Below are positions 26,596-35,559 of a stretch of DNA of 57,837 bases, piece after piece; the stretch's first letter is position 1; each line of letters begins with the position of its first letter. The translations under genes and the position numbers were made by a program. The notes beneath the pieces were generated by a model. That model was given only the letters and a program-made list of their open reading frames with translations. It did not search any database and was not told where the DNA came from. The DNA is from Chryseosolibacter sp964438975 (lineage in GTDB: Bacteria; Bacteroidota; Bacteroidia; Cytophagales; Cyclobacteriaceae), in NCBI GenBank assembly GCA_964438975.1, contig CAYTMU010000022.1, forward strand, positions 1 to 57,837, given 5' to 3'.

Positions 26596-27402
26596 ATGAA
26601 GGATAAAGTTGTCATCATCACCGGCGGTACATCGGGAATCGGGAAAGCTCTCGCTTTTGAGTTTGGATTGAACGGGTCGCAGATAGTGGTTACCGGCCGA
26701 AACCGTGAGGCGCTGGATGAGACACTTGCCGAGCTGAACGCAAAGGACATCCGCGCAATTGCCGTCCATGCTGATGTGACTTCGCCAGAGGACAATCAGC
26801 GCATGGCAACTGAGGCAATAGCAGCCTTCGGTCGTATTGACGTGCTCATCAACAACGCGGGAATCTCCATGCGTGCAATATTCGAGAAGGTCGATCCCGA
26901 GGTGATCCGGAAGGTGATGGACATCAACTTCTTTGGAATGGTTTACGCTACGCGTTGTTGCATCGGGGAGATCATTCGGAACAAAGGCAGTGTGATCGGT
27001 ATTTCTTCCATAGCCGGATTCCGGGGTCTGCCGGCGCGCACGGGTTATTCAGCCTCCAAGTTCGCAATGAATGGATTTCTCGAAGCACTTCGTACAGAAA
27101 TGCTCAACCTCGGTGTTCATGTGCTGACGGCCTGTCCCGGGTTCACTGCGTCGAATATCAGACGCCGGTCTCTTACAACCGATGGGTCCATGCAAGGCGA
27201 GTCGCCCAGACATGAAGAGAAGATGATGACCGCGGAGGAATGTGCGGAACATATCTACCGGGCTACTGTTAGGCGACGTCGCACACTCGTTCTTACCTTA
27301 CAGGGAAAGTTTGTCGTCTTTCTCAACAAGTGGCTTCCCGGTATAACGGATCGCTTGGTGTACAACACCATGAAGAAGGAAGCGAATACTCCAATCCGAT
27401 AG
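26596..27402 (+). CDS. short-chain dehydrogenase/reductase
   Basis: A 268-residue classical SDR. The cofactor motif TGGTSGIGKA is at residues 9-18, NNAG at about 87, the catalytic serine in GISSIAGFRG, and Tyr/Lys in GYSASKFAMNG. The C-terminal extension (RRRTLVLTLQGKFVVFLNKWLPGITDRLVYNTM) is hydrophobic and resembles that of DHRS7-like SDRs, suggesting membrane association. Substrate unknown. Start ATG 26596 follows homology to MKDKVVIITGG; the frame stays open upstream into the acyltransferase. Divergent from the acyltransferase, so the two may be linked in lipid metabolism, but this is inference. Confidence 0.9.
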   Translation: MKDKVVIITGGTSGIGKALAFEFGLNGSQIVVTGRNREALDETLAELNAKDIRAIAVHADVTSPEDNQRMATEAIAAFGRIDVLINNAGISMRAIFEKVDPEVIRKVMDINFFGMVYATRCCIGEIIRNKGSVIGISSIAGFRGLPARTGYSASKFAMNGFLEALRTEMLNLGVHVLTACPGFTASNIRRRSLTTDGSMQGESPRHEEKMMTAEECAEHIYRATVRRRRTLVLTLQGKFVVFLNKWLPGITDRLVYNTMKKEANTPIR

Positions 27403-27403
27403 G

Positions 27404-29311
27404 TCAGGTTTTAGTCATGAACACCATCTTGGTGTGGTCGGCCTTGTTAATGTTCCGGAAGAAGTCGATCAGTTCCTGGTACGTGGATGCAGGGAACTCC
27501 CCTTTTCGCATGGTCATCTTTCGAACGTACACAAGTTTTCCCTGCTCAATCTTGAAGGATGCCGAGTACTCCCCGAACTGACTGACGATGGATACGTCTT
27601 CCGGGAGGAATTCGGGATAAATGTCCTCCGGGAGCTTATAGCGGATCGTATCGACATCAATAAAACCCATCTTTTGAAAAATGTTGCTGTTCCTTTTTTC
27701 GAGTCGCTCCGGAGCAGTGGTGCTCCTGTTCATCAGGTTCGGTGTAAGGAACATTCGCTTGCCGCTCACGGTAGCGAAGCGGTTCATTTGAAGATCGGCA
27801 CTTACAATTGCCGATGGTATCTTTTGTTTATCATCCCGGATACTGAACGACTGCAGGGAGAAACTCGGTATTTCGATATGGCGTTCGACCCACTTCTTCT
27901 GCTTATTCAGATCACTGTTGATAAAATGATGCAGCTGGCCATTCTCATACTGTAGCCCGGAATATGTCCGCGAGAATGAGGCAGTAGCCTGCCCGGTAGG
28001 TAATACCGTTACCTCAGCAGTGGTCGTTTGAACGTTGACATCCGCAGGATAGCGTTGTGTGTTTGCTACGATCCCGCCGTTGTCGGTGATGAGCAACGCT
28101 TTTCGATCGCCCGTGAAGCGCCCCTGGTATCCGAAGGGGTTTGTCTGACTGGTGCATTCGAGCCATAACGTATCCGCACCGTTGGGGACGGCCGCGATCA
28201 CATGATTGAACTGGGAGCTGGGGAAATCTTCCTCGAGTTTCGGAACGTTTGGCCCTGCCATAATCAGCGCGTAGTGGCCTTTGATACCTGCTGTTTCCAG
28301 CATCGCGAGCATGTAGTTGGAGAGGGCCTTGCAATCGCCGTAACCGGTCTTGTCGACGACTGATGCCTCGAACGGTTGATACCCACCGATGCCAAGCTGG
28401 ATGCTCACATAACGTGTCTTATTCTGAAGGTAATCATACAATGCCCTGACTTTCTCTTCGCGTGTGGGAAGACCCCTCGTCATGCTTCGCACTTTTTCCC
28501 GGGTCGCCTCAGGTAGTACGTCCCGACCCTTGTTCAGCGTAGCAATCCATTTTCCATACTCCTCCCAGGAGTCCATCTTGCCGGCATATCCTTCGAATTC
28601 AAAGGTAGTTGGTGCGGCTTCAATACGCGTGACGGTCTCCATGTAGTCGGAATATGGTTCGAATTTTCTGGCCTTGAAGTTTTCAAACGTCCAGCTGAGG
28701 GATATGATATCCTTATTCCTTTCGACGGTAGGTTCGCTATCGACGTTATAGGTCTTGTAGCGTGGCGTCAGGGCCTCCGGGAAGATCAGTTCATAGGAGG
28801 CACGTTGAACGGCGACGTCCTCGTAGACATCAATGTAGGTCCCGGGGATGTGATATAGAAACTTGTAGGCAATTTCATATTCGAATTCAACGGTGTAGGG
28901 ATAGATGCCTTGAGTCAGATCGGCCAGTTTCACTCGTGCATCGTCGTAAAAGCCGTCCACTGCGCTACGATCGGTGATCTCGGACGACTTCAGGCGCTTG
29001 ATAACGGAGCCGTTTCCGTCGAAGGCCTGCGCCTTCAGAGATGTGACCTTTCGCAGGTTGTCATATCCGACGATTTTTCTGGCAAAACGCTTACCCTTTT
29101 CATTGAAGATCGTAACAGCGAAAAGGACGCGGAGCGTTGCCGAATTCTTCGAAAGGATTGTAAAGCTTGTGACATCGTCCCGCACCACTGCATATGCGCC
29201 TTTCTTGAGTTCTTCAGGGATGTCACTCACTGGATATCGGGGAGGATCTTTTGCATAGGCGGTCGTGATCACAAGCCAACACAGTGCCGCCGCGGATACC
29301 TTTGTCATCAT
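27404..29311 (-). CDS. DUF3857/transglutaminase-like protein with intact catalytic residues
   Basis: A 635-residue secreted protein: signal peptide, a DUF3857 N-terminal domain (about 40-235, with the characteristic VEFEYEIAY), a transglutaminase-like domain (~260-400) and a C-terminal beta-rich domain. The catalytic cysteine is in TGYGDCKALSNYML (Cys327) and the histidine in FNHVI (His370), with an acidic residue in WLECTS (Glu385). Such proteins are common in Bacteroidota; substrate and reaction are not known. The start ATG 29311 overlaps the stop of the upstream paralogue (ATGA), so the two are coupled. Ends one base after the SDR gene's end, convergent with it. Confidence 0.87.
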   Translation of the reverse strand: MMTKVSAAALCWLVITTAYAKDPPRYPVSDIPEELKKGAYAVVRDDVTSFTILSKNSATLRVLFAVTIFNEKGKRFARKIVGYDNLRKVTSLKAQAFDGNGSVIKRLKSSEITDRSAVDGFYDDARVKLADLTQGIYPYTVEFEYEIAYKFLYHIPGTYIDVYEDVAVQRASYELIFPEALTPRYKTYNVDSEPTVERNKDIISLSWTFENFKARKFEPYSDYMETVTRIEAAPTTFEFEGYAGKMDSWEEYGKWIATLNKGRDVLPEATREKVRSMTRGLPTREEKVRALYDYLQNKTRYVSIQLGIGGYQPFEASVVDKTGYGDCKALSNYMLAMLETAGIKGHYALIMAGPNVPKLEEDFPSSQFNHVIAAVPNGADTLWLECTSQTNPFGYQGRFTGDRKALLITDNGGIVANTQRYPADVNVQTTTAEVTVLPTGQATASFSRTYSGLQYENGQLHHFINSDLNKQKKWVERHIEIPSFSLQSFSIRDDKQKIPSAIVSADLQMNRFATVSGKRMFLTPNLMNRSTTAPERLEKRNSNIFQKMGFIDVDTIRYKLPEDIYPEFLPEDVSIVSQFGEYSASFKIEQGKLVYVRKMTMRKGEFPASTYQELIDFFRNINKADHTKMVFMTKT

Positions 29312-31308
29312 AGTTTTTTTAGTACGACTTGTTCAGCCTGTTTCGCCACCATGTGACTATAGAATTCTCTCAGGTTCGGATACTCGAGCTGTGTGAAGAA
29401 GCTCCTGTTGATAATGAACATACTGGTAATAACAAGCTGGTCTCCCTGGTGGATCACGTTGTAGATGTAGCGCCCGCTGTTCTCGGGGAGTGCGAGTACC
29501 TTGCTTTGGGGAAGCTCATCGACAACGTAGCCTTCGGGTATTGTGAACTTCATATAGAACGTTTCTTCAGAAGGACTGCCGAAGTCGACGGGATATGATC
29601 TCACTTCCGATTTGAATGGATTCTCTTTCTTGCTGTTGTGTATAAACGGATCGAGATAGATAACGTCACCGGCAACCGTGAGGTTTTCACTGACTACCAG
29701 CTCGTGTTCCTGGATAAAGTTGTCATTGATTTCAACGGCATTAGAGATCGCCGTTGACTTGACCTCCCATTGATGACTTCCGACAAACTGTTTGACATAT
29801 TCATTCTCGCCGTCTGTGAGAAAGCGTTTGCGATTGCGCAGCGCAGCATAGCCGTTGCAGTCTACCTTCAGGGTTCCTTCCATGTCACCTTCTGGATTCA
29901 ATGCGAACTCCCCCGATATAACAGAACGGGTCTTGAATCTGGAATCGAGGGGAATCCATTCGAAACCATCTTTCGACACGGCGAATCCCTGCCCGTTCAG
30001 GCATCGTTCCGGTAACATTCCCAACGGAAGAAGTCTCTCTGTGGCGTCCAGGAGCCACCTGTTTCCGTCTGCTTCTGCAAGGCAGATCACGTAGTTGAAC
30101 TGGTGAAGCACGGGGGTAGCGGTACGCACGAGGCCGTGATCACGCGTGCTGAGCAAAACCGGCTTGACCTTGATACCAGCTTTCTCCAGCATCGATGCCA
30201 GGAGCAAATTGATCTCCGCCGAACTTCCTTTTTTGTTATCCAGGACCTTCCTCATGGGGTCTACCGCGATCATCCGATTACTGCCGTCCCAAACGACATT
30301 TTGTTTGACATGTGAGGTGATCGCTGCGATCCTGTCGGCGGCGTTGTCCGCGCCTGTAACGATTTGCTCGACTTGTTTTCTGAGAAAGCCGTTCCCTGTC
30401 ACCTCCATTCCAAAATTTGAATGTTCAGACATGGTCTTATTGATATCTTTCCAATTGCCGAGATAGGGTTCGATGGGTCTGTTCGGCAACTTGATGTACG
30501 CGAGCTCAAAATTGATCTTGCTGATGTAGTCATGAATGGCTGTCATGAACGGCTCAGGCTTAAATGCGGGAACATCTTTTGCTACCCAGCGGTAATGGTG
30601 TTCAACCAGGTCAATATTGTTGACTGCCTGGCTGGAATTTTGATCCCGTGTCTGAGTGAGTCGAATGCTACTGTTCTCTCGCTTCTCGTCGGCAATGGCC
30701 AGCGAGATGTAACCTTGCATATACTTGTCATAAGAGAAGTATTCCGGGATCTTGGCGCGATACTCACTCATGACGGTGGGAATACTACTCTGGAACGCCC
30801 AGTCCTGAAAATTGGAAAGGAAGGGCGAACTTACCCGGTACGTGATTTCGACAACGGAACCCTCCTTGACATTTGGGAAGGTGACCTTCATCAGATCCCA
30901 GTTGGTATCGACATTTTCGCGAAATATACCATCGTTCTTCAACTTGGACTCGACGATCTTTCCTCCTTCGAGATTGTACGTCACTGCTTTCAGGTTGTGG
31001 ACTTTTTCGTCGTCCGCTCCGCGTTTATACAATGGAATGGAGTAGTCACCCCAACTGAGACCTTCCTTCGTGAGTATCTTGATCCGCGTAGTGCGTTCGA
31101 AATCCAACGTGAAACCGTTGTGCTCCCGAAAGGAAATCAGGGAAACACCGTAGTCGGCGAGAATGACTGCGGAAGCCGACGTATCTTTGTCATAAGATGT
31201 CAGAGCAACTTCTTCCTTTGTGATATCTCCGAACTTGATCGGTGGTTTTTGCGCTACGGACGTGAAAGTGATCACGGCCAGGCATACGCCCGCAATGAGG
31301 GTTTTCAT
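29308..31308 (-). CDS. DUF3857/transglutaminase-like protein with altered catalytic residues
   Basis: A 666-residue paralogue of the next gene. Signal peptide MKTLIAGVCLAVITFTSVAQ; DUF3857 domain from about residue 35; transglutaminase-like region around 320-430; beta-rich end. Aligning GDCKALSNYMLAMLETAGIK of the neighbour with GSSAEINLLLASMLEKAGIK here puts serine (Ser363) at the cysteine position, and FNYVI puts tyrosine (Tyr406) at the histidine position, while Asp421 is kept. It is therefore unlikely to be a normal transglutaminase. ATG 31308 is chosen for the signal peptide; an in-frame start 23 codons upstream would add a non-signal extension. Confidence 0.87.
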   Translation of the reverse strand: MKTLIAGVCLAVITFTSVAQKPPIKFGDITKEEVALTSYDKDTSASAVILADYGVSLISFREHNGFTLDFERTTRIKILTKEGLSWGDYSIPLYKRGADDEKVHNLKAVTYNLEGGKIVESKLKNDGIFRENVDTNWDLMKVTFPNVKEGSVVEITYRVSSPFLSNFQDWAFQSSIPTVMSEYRAKIPEYFSYDKYMQGYISLAIADEKRENSSIRLTQTRDQNSSQAVNNIDLVEHHYRWVAKDVPAFKPEPFMTAIHDYISKINFELAYIKLPNRPIEPYLGNWKDINKTMSEHSNFGMEVTGNGFLRKQVEQIVTGADNAADRIAAITSHVKQNVVWDGSNRMIAVDPMRKVLDNKKGSSAEINLLLASMLEKAGIKVKPVLLSTRDHGLVRTATPVLHQFNYVICLAEADGNRWLLDATERLLPLGMLPERCLNGQGFAVSKDGFEWIPLDSRFKTRSVISGEFALNPEGDMEGTLKVDCNGYAALRNRKRFLTDGENEYVKQFVGSHQWEVKSTAISNAVEINDNFIQEHELVVSENLTVAGDVIYLDPFIHNSKKENPFKSEVRSYPVDFGSPSEETFYMKFTIPEGYVVDELPQSKVLALPENSGRYIYNVIHQGDQLVITSMFIINRSFFTQLEYPNLREFYSHMVAKQAEQVVLKKL

Positions 31309-31418
31309 GAGGTAAAGAGGGTTAGGTAATGGTAAGATAGCGAATTGCCTCAATTTTAGGAATATTTGTTTCGTCATTTGGCATAAAGGGCCTCAATACA
31401 TTACATAAGCAAAACAAA

Positions 31419-32792
31419 TTGGCTAAGAGCAGAACGATCTTTTATTGCCAGGCATGCGGGTATGAATCCGCCAAGTGGCTGGGAAAATGTCCTTCGTGTG
31501 AAGCGTGGAATACATTTGCGGAGGAGACTCTTGTAAAAGAAACGGAACCGAAAAATGAGTGGAGGCAGGAAACCGCACGTGCTCGTCAAAGCAAAGCTCG
31601 AACGCTTCAGGATGTTGAAACGAGCGGAGATATCAGGTGGACCTCCGGTGACCGTGAGCTCGATCGCGTTCTCGGCGGGGGTGTCGTGCCGGGTTCCCTT
31701 GTGCTGATCGGAGGAGAACCTGGTATTGGAAAGTCTACACTCATGTTGCAGGCGGGTTTGCGCCTGAAATCGCAAACAGTGCTTTATGTGTCCGGTGAAG
31801 AGAGTGAACAGCAAATCAAGATGCGTGCGGAACGACTGAGCGACTCATCGCCTTCGTTCTATATTCTTACGGAAACCAACACGAAGAACATCTTCCAGGC
31901 AATAGAAGCGCTTTCACCTTCGCTTGTCATTATTGATTCGATTCAAACGCTGTACTCCGCCCAACTGGAGTCCGTGCCTGGCAGTGTCGGACAGGTGCGT
32001 CAATGCGCTGGTGAGCTTATGAAATTCGCCAAGGAGACGAACACGCCCGTAGTTCTTATCGGCCATATTACGAAGGACGGTATGCTGGCTGGACCGAAGG
32101 TACTCGAGCATATGGTCGACACTGTCCTGCAGTTCGAGGGCGACAGGCATCTCGCCTACCGCATTCTCAGGACCACCAAGAACCGATTCGGATCAACTTC
32201 CGAAATAGGCATTTACGAAATGCTGGGCAACGGACTGCGGGAGGTTTCCAATCCGTCGGAGATCCTTATCTCTCAGAAGGACGGCCAGTTGAGCGGTGTG
32301 ACGATCGGGGCTACTCTCGAGGGAAACCGACCCTTACTGATCGAGATACAGTCGCTCGTAAGCCCCGCCTCCTATGGAACTCCCCAGCGTACTCCGACGG
32401 GTTTCGACCACAAACGATTGAACATGTTGCTTGCTGTGTTGGAAAAGCGCTGCGGATTCAGGATGGGAACGCAGGACGTATTCCTCAATATGGCCGGAGG
32501 CATAAAAGTTGAGGACCCGGCCATCGACCTCGCCATCTGTATCTCGATCATATCGTCGATGGAGGAGATTCCCGTATCGGATAAGATATGCTTCGCTGCG
32601 GAGGTGGGACTGGGCGGCGAGCTGCGCGCCGTCAACCGGATCGATCAGCGGATCACCGAAGCTGAGAAGCTGGGATTCCAGGAGATCTATATCTCGCGCT
32701 ACAGCCAGAAATCTGTTGACCTAAGAAAGACGCGCATCACCGTAAAGTCGTTTGGAAAACTGTCGGAAGTTTTTGGGGATCTTTTCGGATGA
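31419..32792 (+). CDS. radA: DNA repair protein RadA
   Basis: A 457-residue RadA, a RecA-like helicase that drives branch migration in recombination. The N-terminal zinc finger has Cys10, Cys13, Cys24 and Cys27; Walker A is GGEPGIGKSTL (~95-105); the RadA signature KNRFGS lies near 252; the C-terminal ~150 residues (FLNMAGGIKVEDPAIDLAI, EVGLGGELRAVNRID) form the Lon-protease-like domain. The start is TTG at 31419, since the zinc finger begins nine residues later and no ATG is available before it. Divergent from the DUF3857 pair. Confidence 0.96.
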   Translation: MAKSRTIFYCQACGYESAKWLGKCPSCEAWNTFAEETLVKETEPKNEWRQETARARQSKARTLQDVETSGDIRWTSGDRELDRVLGGGVVPGSLVLIGGEPGIGKSTLMLQAGLRLKSQTVLYVSGEESEQQIKMRAERLSDSSPSFYILTETNTKNIFQAIEALSPSLVIIDSIQTLYSAQLESVPGSVGQVRQCAGELMKFAKETNTPVVLIGHITKDGMLAGPKVLEHMVDTVLQFEGDRHLAYRILRTTKNRFGSTSEIGIYEMLGNGLREVSNPSEILISQKDGQLSGVTIGATLEGNRPLLIEIQSLVSPASYGTPQRTPTGFDHKRLNMLLAVLEKRCGFRMGTQDVFLNMAGGIKVEDPAIDLAICISIISSMEEIPVSDKICFAAEVGLGGELRAVNRIDQRITEAEKLGFQEIYISRYSQKSVDLRKTRITVKSFGKLSEVFGDLFG

Positions 32793-32863
32793 CGAGCCGC
32801 TGAAAGTATCCGCTCAGTGCTTACTTTTAGGTCCTCGGACCCGCGGAAGCGCTTGAACCCTCT

Positions 32864-33472
32864 ATGGAAAATTTCTTTGTTGAAACGATGGGAATTTCGC
32901 ACGACCTGTTCGCCTTCGTGCTACTACCTTTGCTGATCTTCTTCGCCCGTATCCTCGACGTCTCTATTAACACGGTGCGGATCATCTATGTTCTGGGAGG
33001 AAGGAAACTCACTTCTACGATCCTTGGTTTTTTTGAGTCGTTCATCTGGTTGATGGCTATCAGCCAGATCTTTGAACATCTCGACAACTGGGTCTGCTAC
33101 GTGGCGTATCCGGCGGGTTTCGCTGCGGGAATATTCTTTGGCATGCTCATGGAAGAAAAGATCGCGTACGGTAAGGTGATCGTGCGGATCATCACGCGCA
33201 AGGATATCAATCCGGTGCTTGGCTACCTGCGACGCGAGTTTCACAGATATACGTATGTGAAGGCCGAAGGCCCCGACGGCCAGGAGAATCTTGTGTTTAC
33301 GGTCTTGCCGAGGGAAGATCTGGACAATCTTCTCAACACGCTGAAGGATTTGGTGCCGACGGCTTTCTACACGGTAGAACGGGTTCAAAGCGCTGCGGAA
33401 ACATCGGCCATTGTGCCGGAGACGACGCGCTGGAGTATCGCATCGTGGTTCAGTATGGCGAAGAAAGCGTGA
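32864..33472 (+). CDS. UPF0316/DUF2179-type membrane protein
   Basis: A 202-residue protein with three N-terminal membrane helices (FAFVLLPLLIFFARILDVSI; ILGFFESFIWLMAISQIFEHL; YVAYPAGFAAGIFFGMLMEEK, the last in part) and a soluble DUF2179-like C-terminal domain (VIVRIITRKDINPVLGYL, FTVLPREDLDNLLNTL). The helix I pattern RILDVSINTVRIIYV is characteristic of UPF0316. Related DUF2179 domains bind small ligands, but no function is known for this family. It lies 71 bases after radA, the spacer holding TACTTTTA (32822-32829), one base off a -7 element. Confidence 0.82.
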   Translation: MENFFVETMGISHDLFAFVLLPLLIFFARILDVSINTVRIIYVLGGRKLTSTILGFFESFIWLMAISQIFEHLDNWVCYVAYPAGFAAGIFFGMLMEEKIAYGKVIVRIITRKDINPVLGYLRREFHRYTYVKAEGPDGQENLVFTVLPREDLDNLLNTLKDLVPTAFYTVERVQSAAETSAIVPETTRWSIASWFSMAKKA

Positions 33473-33485
33473 CAGCGTTTGTTGT

Positions 33486-35009
33486 TCAGCGGGGATTGAT
33501 CATCGCGAGTATGTCATCCACGTACTCCCGTGTGTTGAACAATCGTGGCACCTTGTTCTGCCCGCCCAATTTCCCACGCTTCTTCATCCAGTTGTAAAAC
33601 GTTCCAGACGCTGCGATGTTGATCACCGGTGCGATCAGCGCGATGTCATGTTGACGCTTCGCGTCATAGTCCGAGTTCACCCGACGCAACGTCTCGTCGA
33701 GGACGTGCTGAAAGACGACCGCGTCTGATGGCAGCACTTTGAATTCAATGATCCATTCATGCCCGCCTTTTTTACCTTTGTCCAGAAAGATCGGGGCGGC
33801 TGTAAAATTGTCGATTACGGCGCCGGTGGCTTTGCAGGCCTTGTCAATCGCTGTCTCAGCGTTTTCAATTATAACTTCTTCTCCGAATGCGTTGATGAAG
33901 TGCCGCGTTCTGCCGGATATCTTGATCCGGTACGGTGACACCGAAGTGAATCGCACGGTGTCGCCGATATTGTATCGCCACAGACCAGCATTGGTCGTGA
34001 TCACCATCGCGTAGTTCTTGCCTACTTGCACGTCGCCGAGTCCGATGACGCGGGGGTATTCGTTGCCAAGCTCCTCAACGGGTATGAATTCGTAGTAAAT
34101 ACCATAGTCGAGCATCAGGAGCATTTCATTGGAGTCGGTCTGGTCCTGAATACCGAAAAAACCTTCGCTGGCGTTGTAGATCTCCACATATCGCATGGAC
34201 GAACTGGGTATCAACTTCTCGAAGAGGTTCTGGTAAGGCTTGAACGACACGGCTCCGTGAAAGAACGCTTCGAGGTTCGGCCATATCTCGAGGATGTTGT
34301 CCCGTTTCTTCAGATCTACAATACGCTGGATCAGGAGTGCAGTCCACGTTGGAACGCCGGAGATATTCGTAACGTTGACCTGCGCCGTTTCGAATGCCAT
34401 TTTTTCGATCTTCTCCTCCCAGTTCGACATCAACGCAGTCTCAAGACTGGGGGTCCGAATGAATTGCGCCCAGGGAGGGAGGTTCTGCATGATCACCGCT
34501 GAAACGTCGCCGTAGAAAGAGGAGTCGCTTGAATCATACTCGTTGATCTGATGACTACCTCCGACGGCGAGCCCTTTCCCATCGAATAATTTCGTCTCAG
34601 GAAAGTTGTTTACGTAAATTGAGATCAGGTCTTTGCCGCCTTTGAAGTGGCATTCCTCCAGCGCTTCCTCCGAGACCGGAATGAATTTGCTGCGTTGATT
34701 TGTGGTACCGGATGACTTGGAAAACCAGGTGATTTCAGCGGGCCAGAGTAAGTTCTGCTCTCCGCGCATGGTCCTTTGGATATAGGGGAAAAGCTCCTCG
34801 TACGTCAACACCGGAACGCGCTCGCGGTATTGCTCCGGCGTCTCGATGTCGCTGAACCCGTATTTCTTTCCAAACTCCGTTGTACTCGCCTCCGCGATCA
34901 GATATTGAAATAGCTCCGCCTGCACGTCATGGGGATATTTCATGAAAAGCTCAATCTGATGAATGCGCTTTTTCATGACCCAGGTCAAAATCGAATTGAT
35001 TAGTCCCAT
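33486..35009 (-). CDS. GH3-family acyl-acid amidosynthetase-like protein
   Basis: A 507-residue protein of the GH3 family of adenylate-forming enzymes. Blocks seen: TWFSKSSGTTNQRSKFIPVS (P-loop-like ATP site, ~95), VEIYNASEGFFG (~270), LWRYNIGDTVRF (~340), ISGRTRHFINAFGEE (~370). In plants GH3 enzymes conjugate jasmonate or auxin to amino acids. Bacterial members are common in Bacteroidota and their substrates are unknown. Length is slightly below plant enzymes. Convergent with the UPF0316-like gene across 13 bases. In many relatives it occurs alone. Confidence 0.9.
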   Translation of the reverse strand: MGLINSILTWVMKKRIHQIELFMKYPHDVQAELFQYLIAEASTTEFGKKYGFSDIETPEQYRERVPVLTYEELFPYIQRTMRGEQNLLWPAEITWFSKSSGTTNQRSKFIPVSEEALEECHFKGGKDLISIYVNNFPETKLFDGKGLAVGGSHQINEYDSSDSSFYGDVSAVIMQNLPPWAQFIRTPSLETALMSNWEEKIEKMAFETAQVNVTNISGVPTWTALLIQRIVDLKKRDNILEIWPNLEAFFHGAVSFKPYQNLFEKLIPSSSMRYVEIYNASEGFFGIQDQTDSNEMLLMLDYGIYYEFIPVEELGNEYPRVIGLGDVQVGKNYAMVITTNAGLWRYNIGDTVRFTSVSPYRIKISGRTRHFINAFGEEVIIENAETAIDKACKATGAVIDNFTAAPIFLDKGKKGGHEWIIEFKVLPSDAVVFQHVLDETLRRVNSDYDAKRQHDIALIAPVINIAASGTFYNWMKKRGKLGGQNKVPRLFNTREYVDDILAMINPR

Positions 35010-35203
35010 CTCAGCGCCCCCATCAAATAACGCCTATCACTGGTATTTCGGTGAACTGATTGAACGCGACTCTCCCCAAAGGTCGTGCGAAGCGACCATA
35101 TTGGATCAGCGCACTCCATACGGCGGGCGATGGAGATGGGTATCAGGACGGAGGACCGCATTGTTTTGGTCAAAAATTGCCTCATGATAACACAAACAAA
35201 GAT

Positions 35204-35211
35204 TAGATTTG
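35204..35211 (+). promoter_or_regulatory. -7 element upstream of the SMR gene
   Basis: TAGATTTG fits TAnnTTTG and ends 18 bases before ATG 35230. A TTG at 35177-35179 is 24 bases upstream, longer than usual. The element overlaps the in-frame TTG at 35209, which supports the downstream ATG as the true start. Confidence 0.4.
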
Positions 35212-35229
35212 CAAAAAAATAAAAAAATC

Positions 35230-35550
35230 ATGGCCTGGTTCTACCTTATCATCGCAGGACTTTTTGAAATCGGATTCACGACGAGCCTCAAGTTGTCGGA
35301 CAACTTCTCGCACAAAGGGTGGGCTGCCATATTCTTTGTGTCAATCACGCTCAGCTTCTATTTCCTGAACAAGGCCATCCAGGCCATTCCATTAGGAACG
35401 GCTTATGCGGTATGGACGGGCATCGGAGCGGTCGGCACTGTGATCATCGGAATCCTTCTCTTTCGGGAGCCTTCCGATTTCTGGCGCATCTTCTTCATCT
35501 TCCTGTTGATCGGATCGATTCTCGGGCTCAAACTCGTCTCGAGTTCGTAG
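35230..35550 (+). CDS. small multidrug resistance (SMR) family transporter, SugE/Gdx-like
   Basis: A 106-residue protein with four membrane helices. The essential glutamate of the family is Glu13 in AGLFEIGFTTSLK. IPLGTAYAVWTGIGAVGT and the end ILGLKL are closer to the SugE/Gdx group, which exports guanidinium, than to EmrE, which has IPTGIAYAIWSG at the same place. SMR proteins act as antiparallel or heteromeric dimers in the inner membrane, driven by protons. No partner SMR gene is adjacent, so this one is probably homodimeric. The start is ATG 35230. I did not find a guanidine riboswitch upstream. Confidence 0.88.
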   Translation: MAWFYLIIAGLFEIGFTTSLKLSDNFSHKGWAAIFFVSITLSFYFLNKAIQAIPLGTAYAVWTGIGAVGTVIIGILLFREPSDFWRIFFIFLLIGSILGLKLVSSS

Positions 35551-35559
35551 CTGCAGCAG

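Noticed and set aside
30421..31329. A 302-codon plus-strand frame opposite the second DUF3857 gene
   Set aside because: The opposite frame encodes a full DUF3857 protein with signal peptide; the plus-strand translation shows no domain and low-complexity character.
35010..35203. Guanidine or other riboswitch upstream of the SMR gene
   Set aside because: Only a 5-bp hairpin is visible; I see no paired ACGR loops or ykkC-like architecture.
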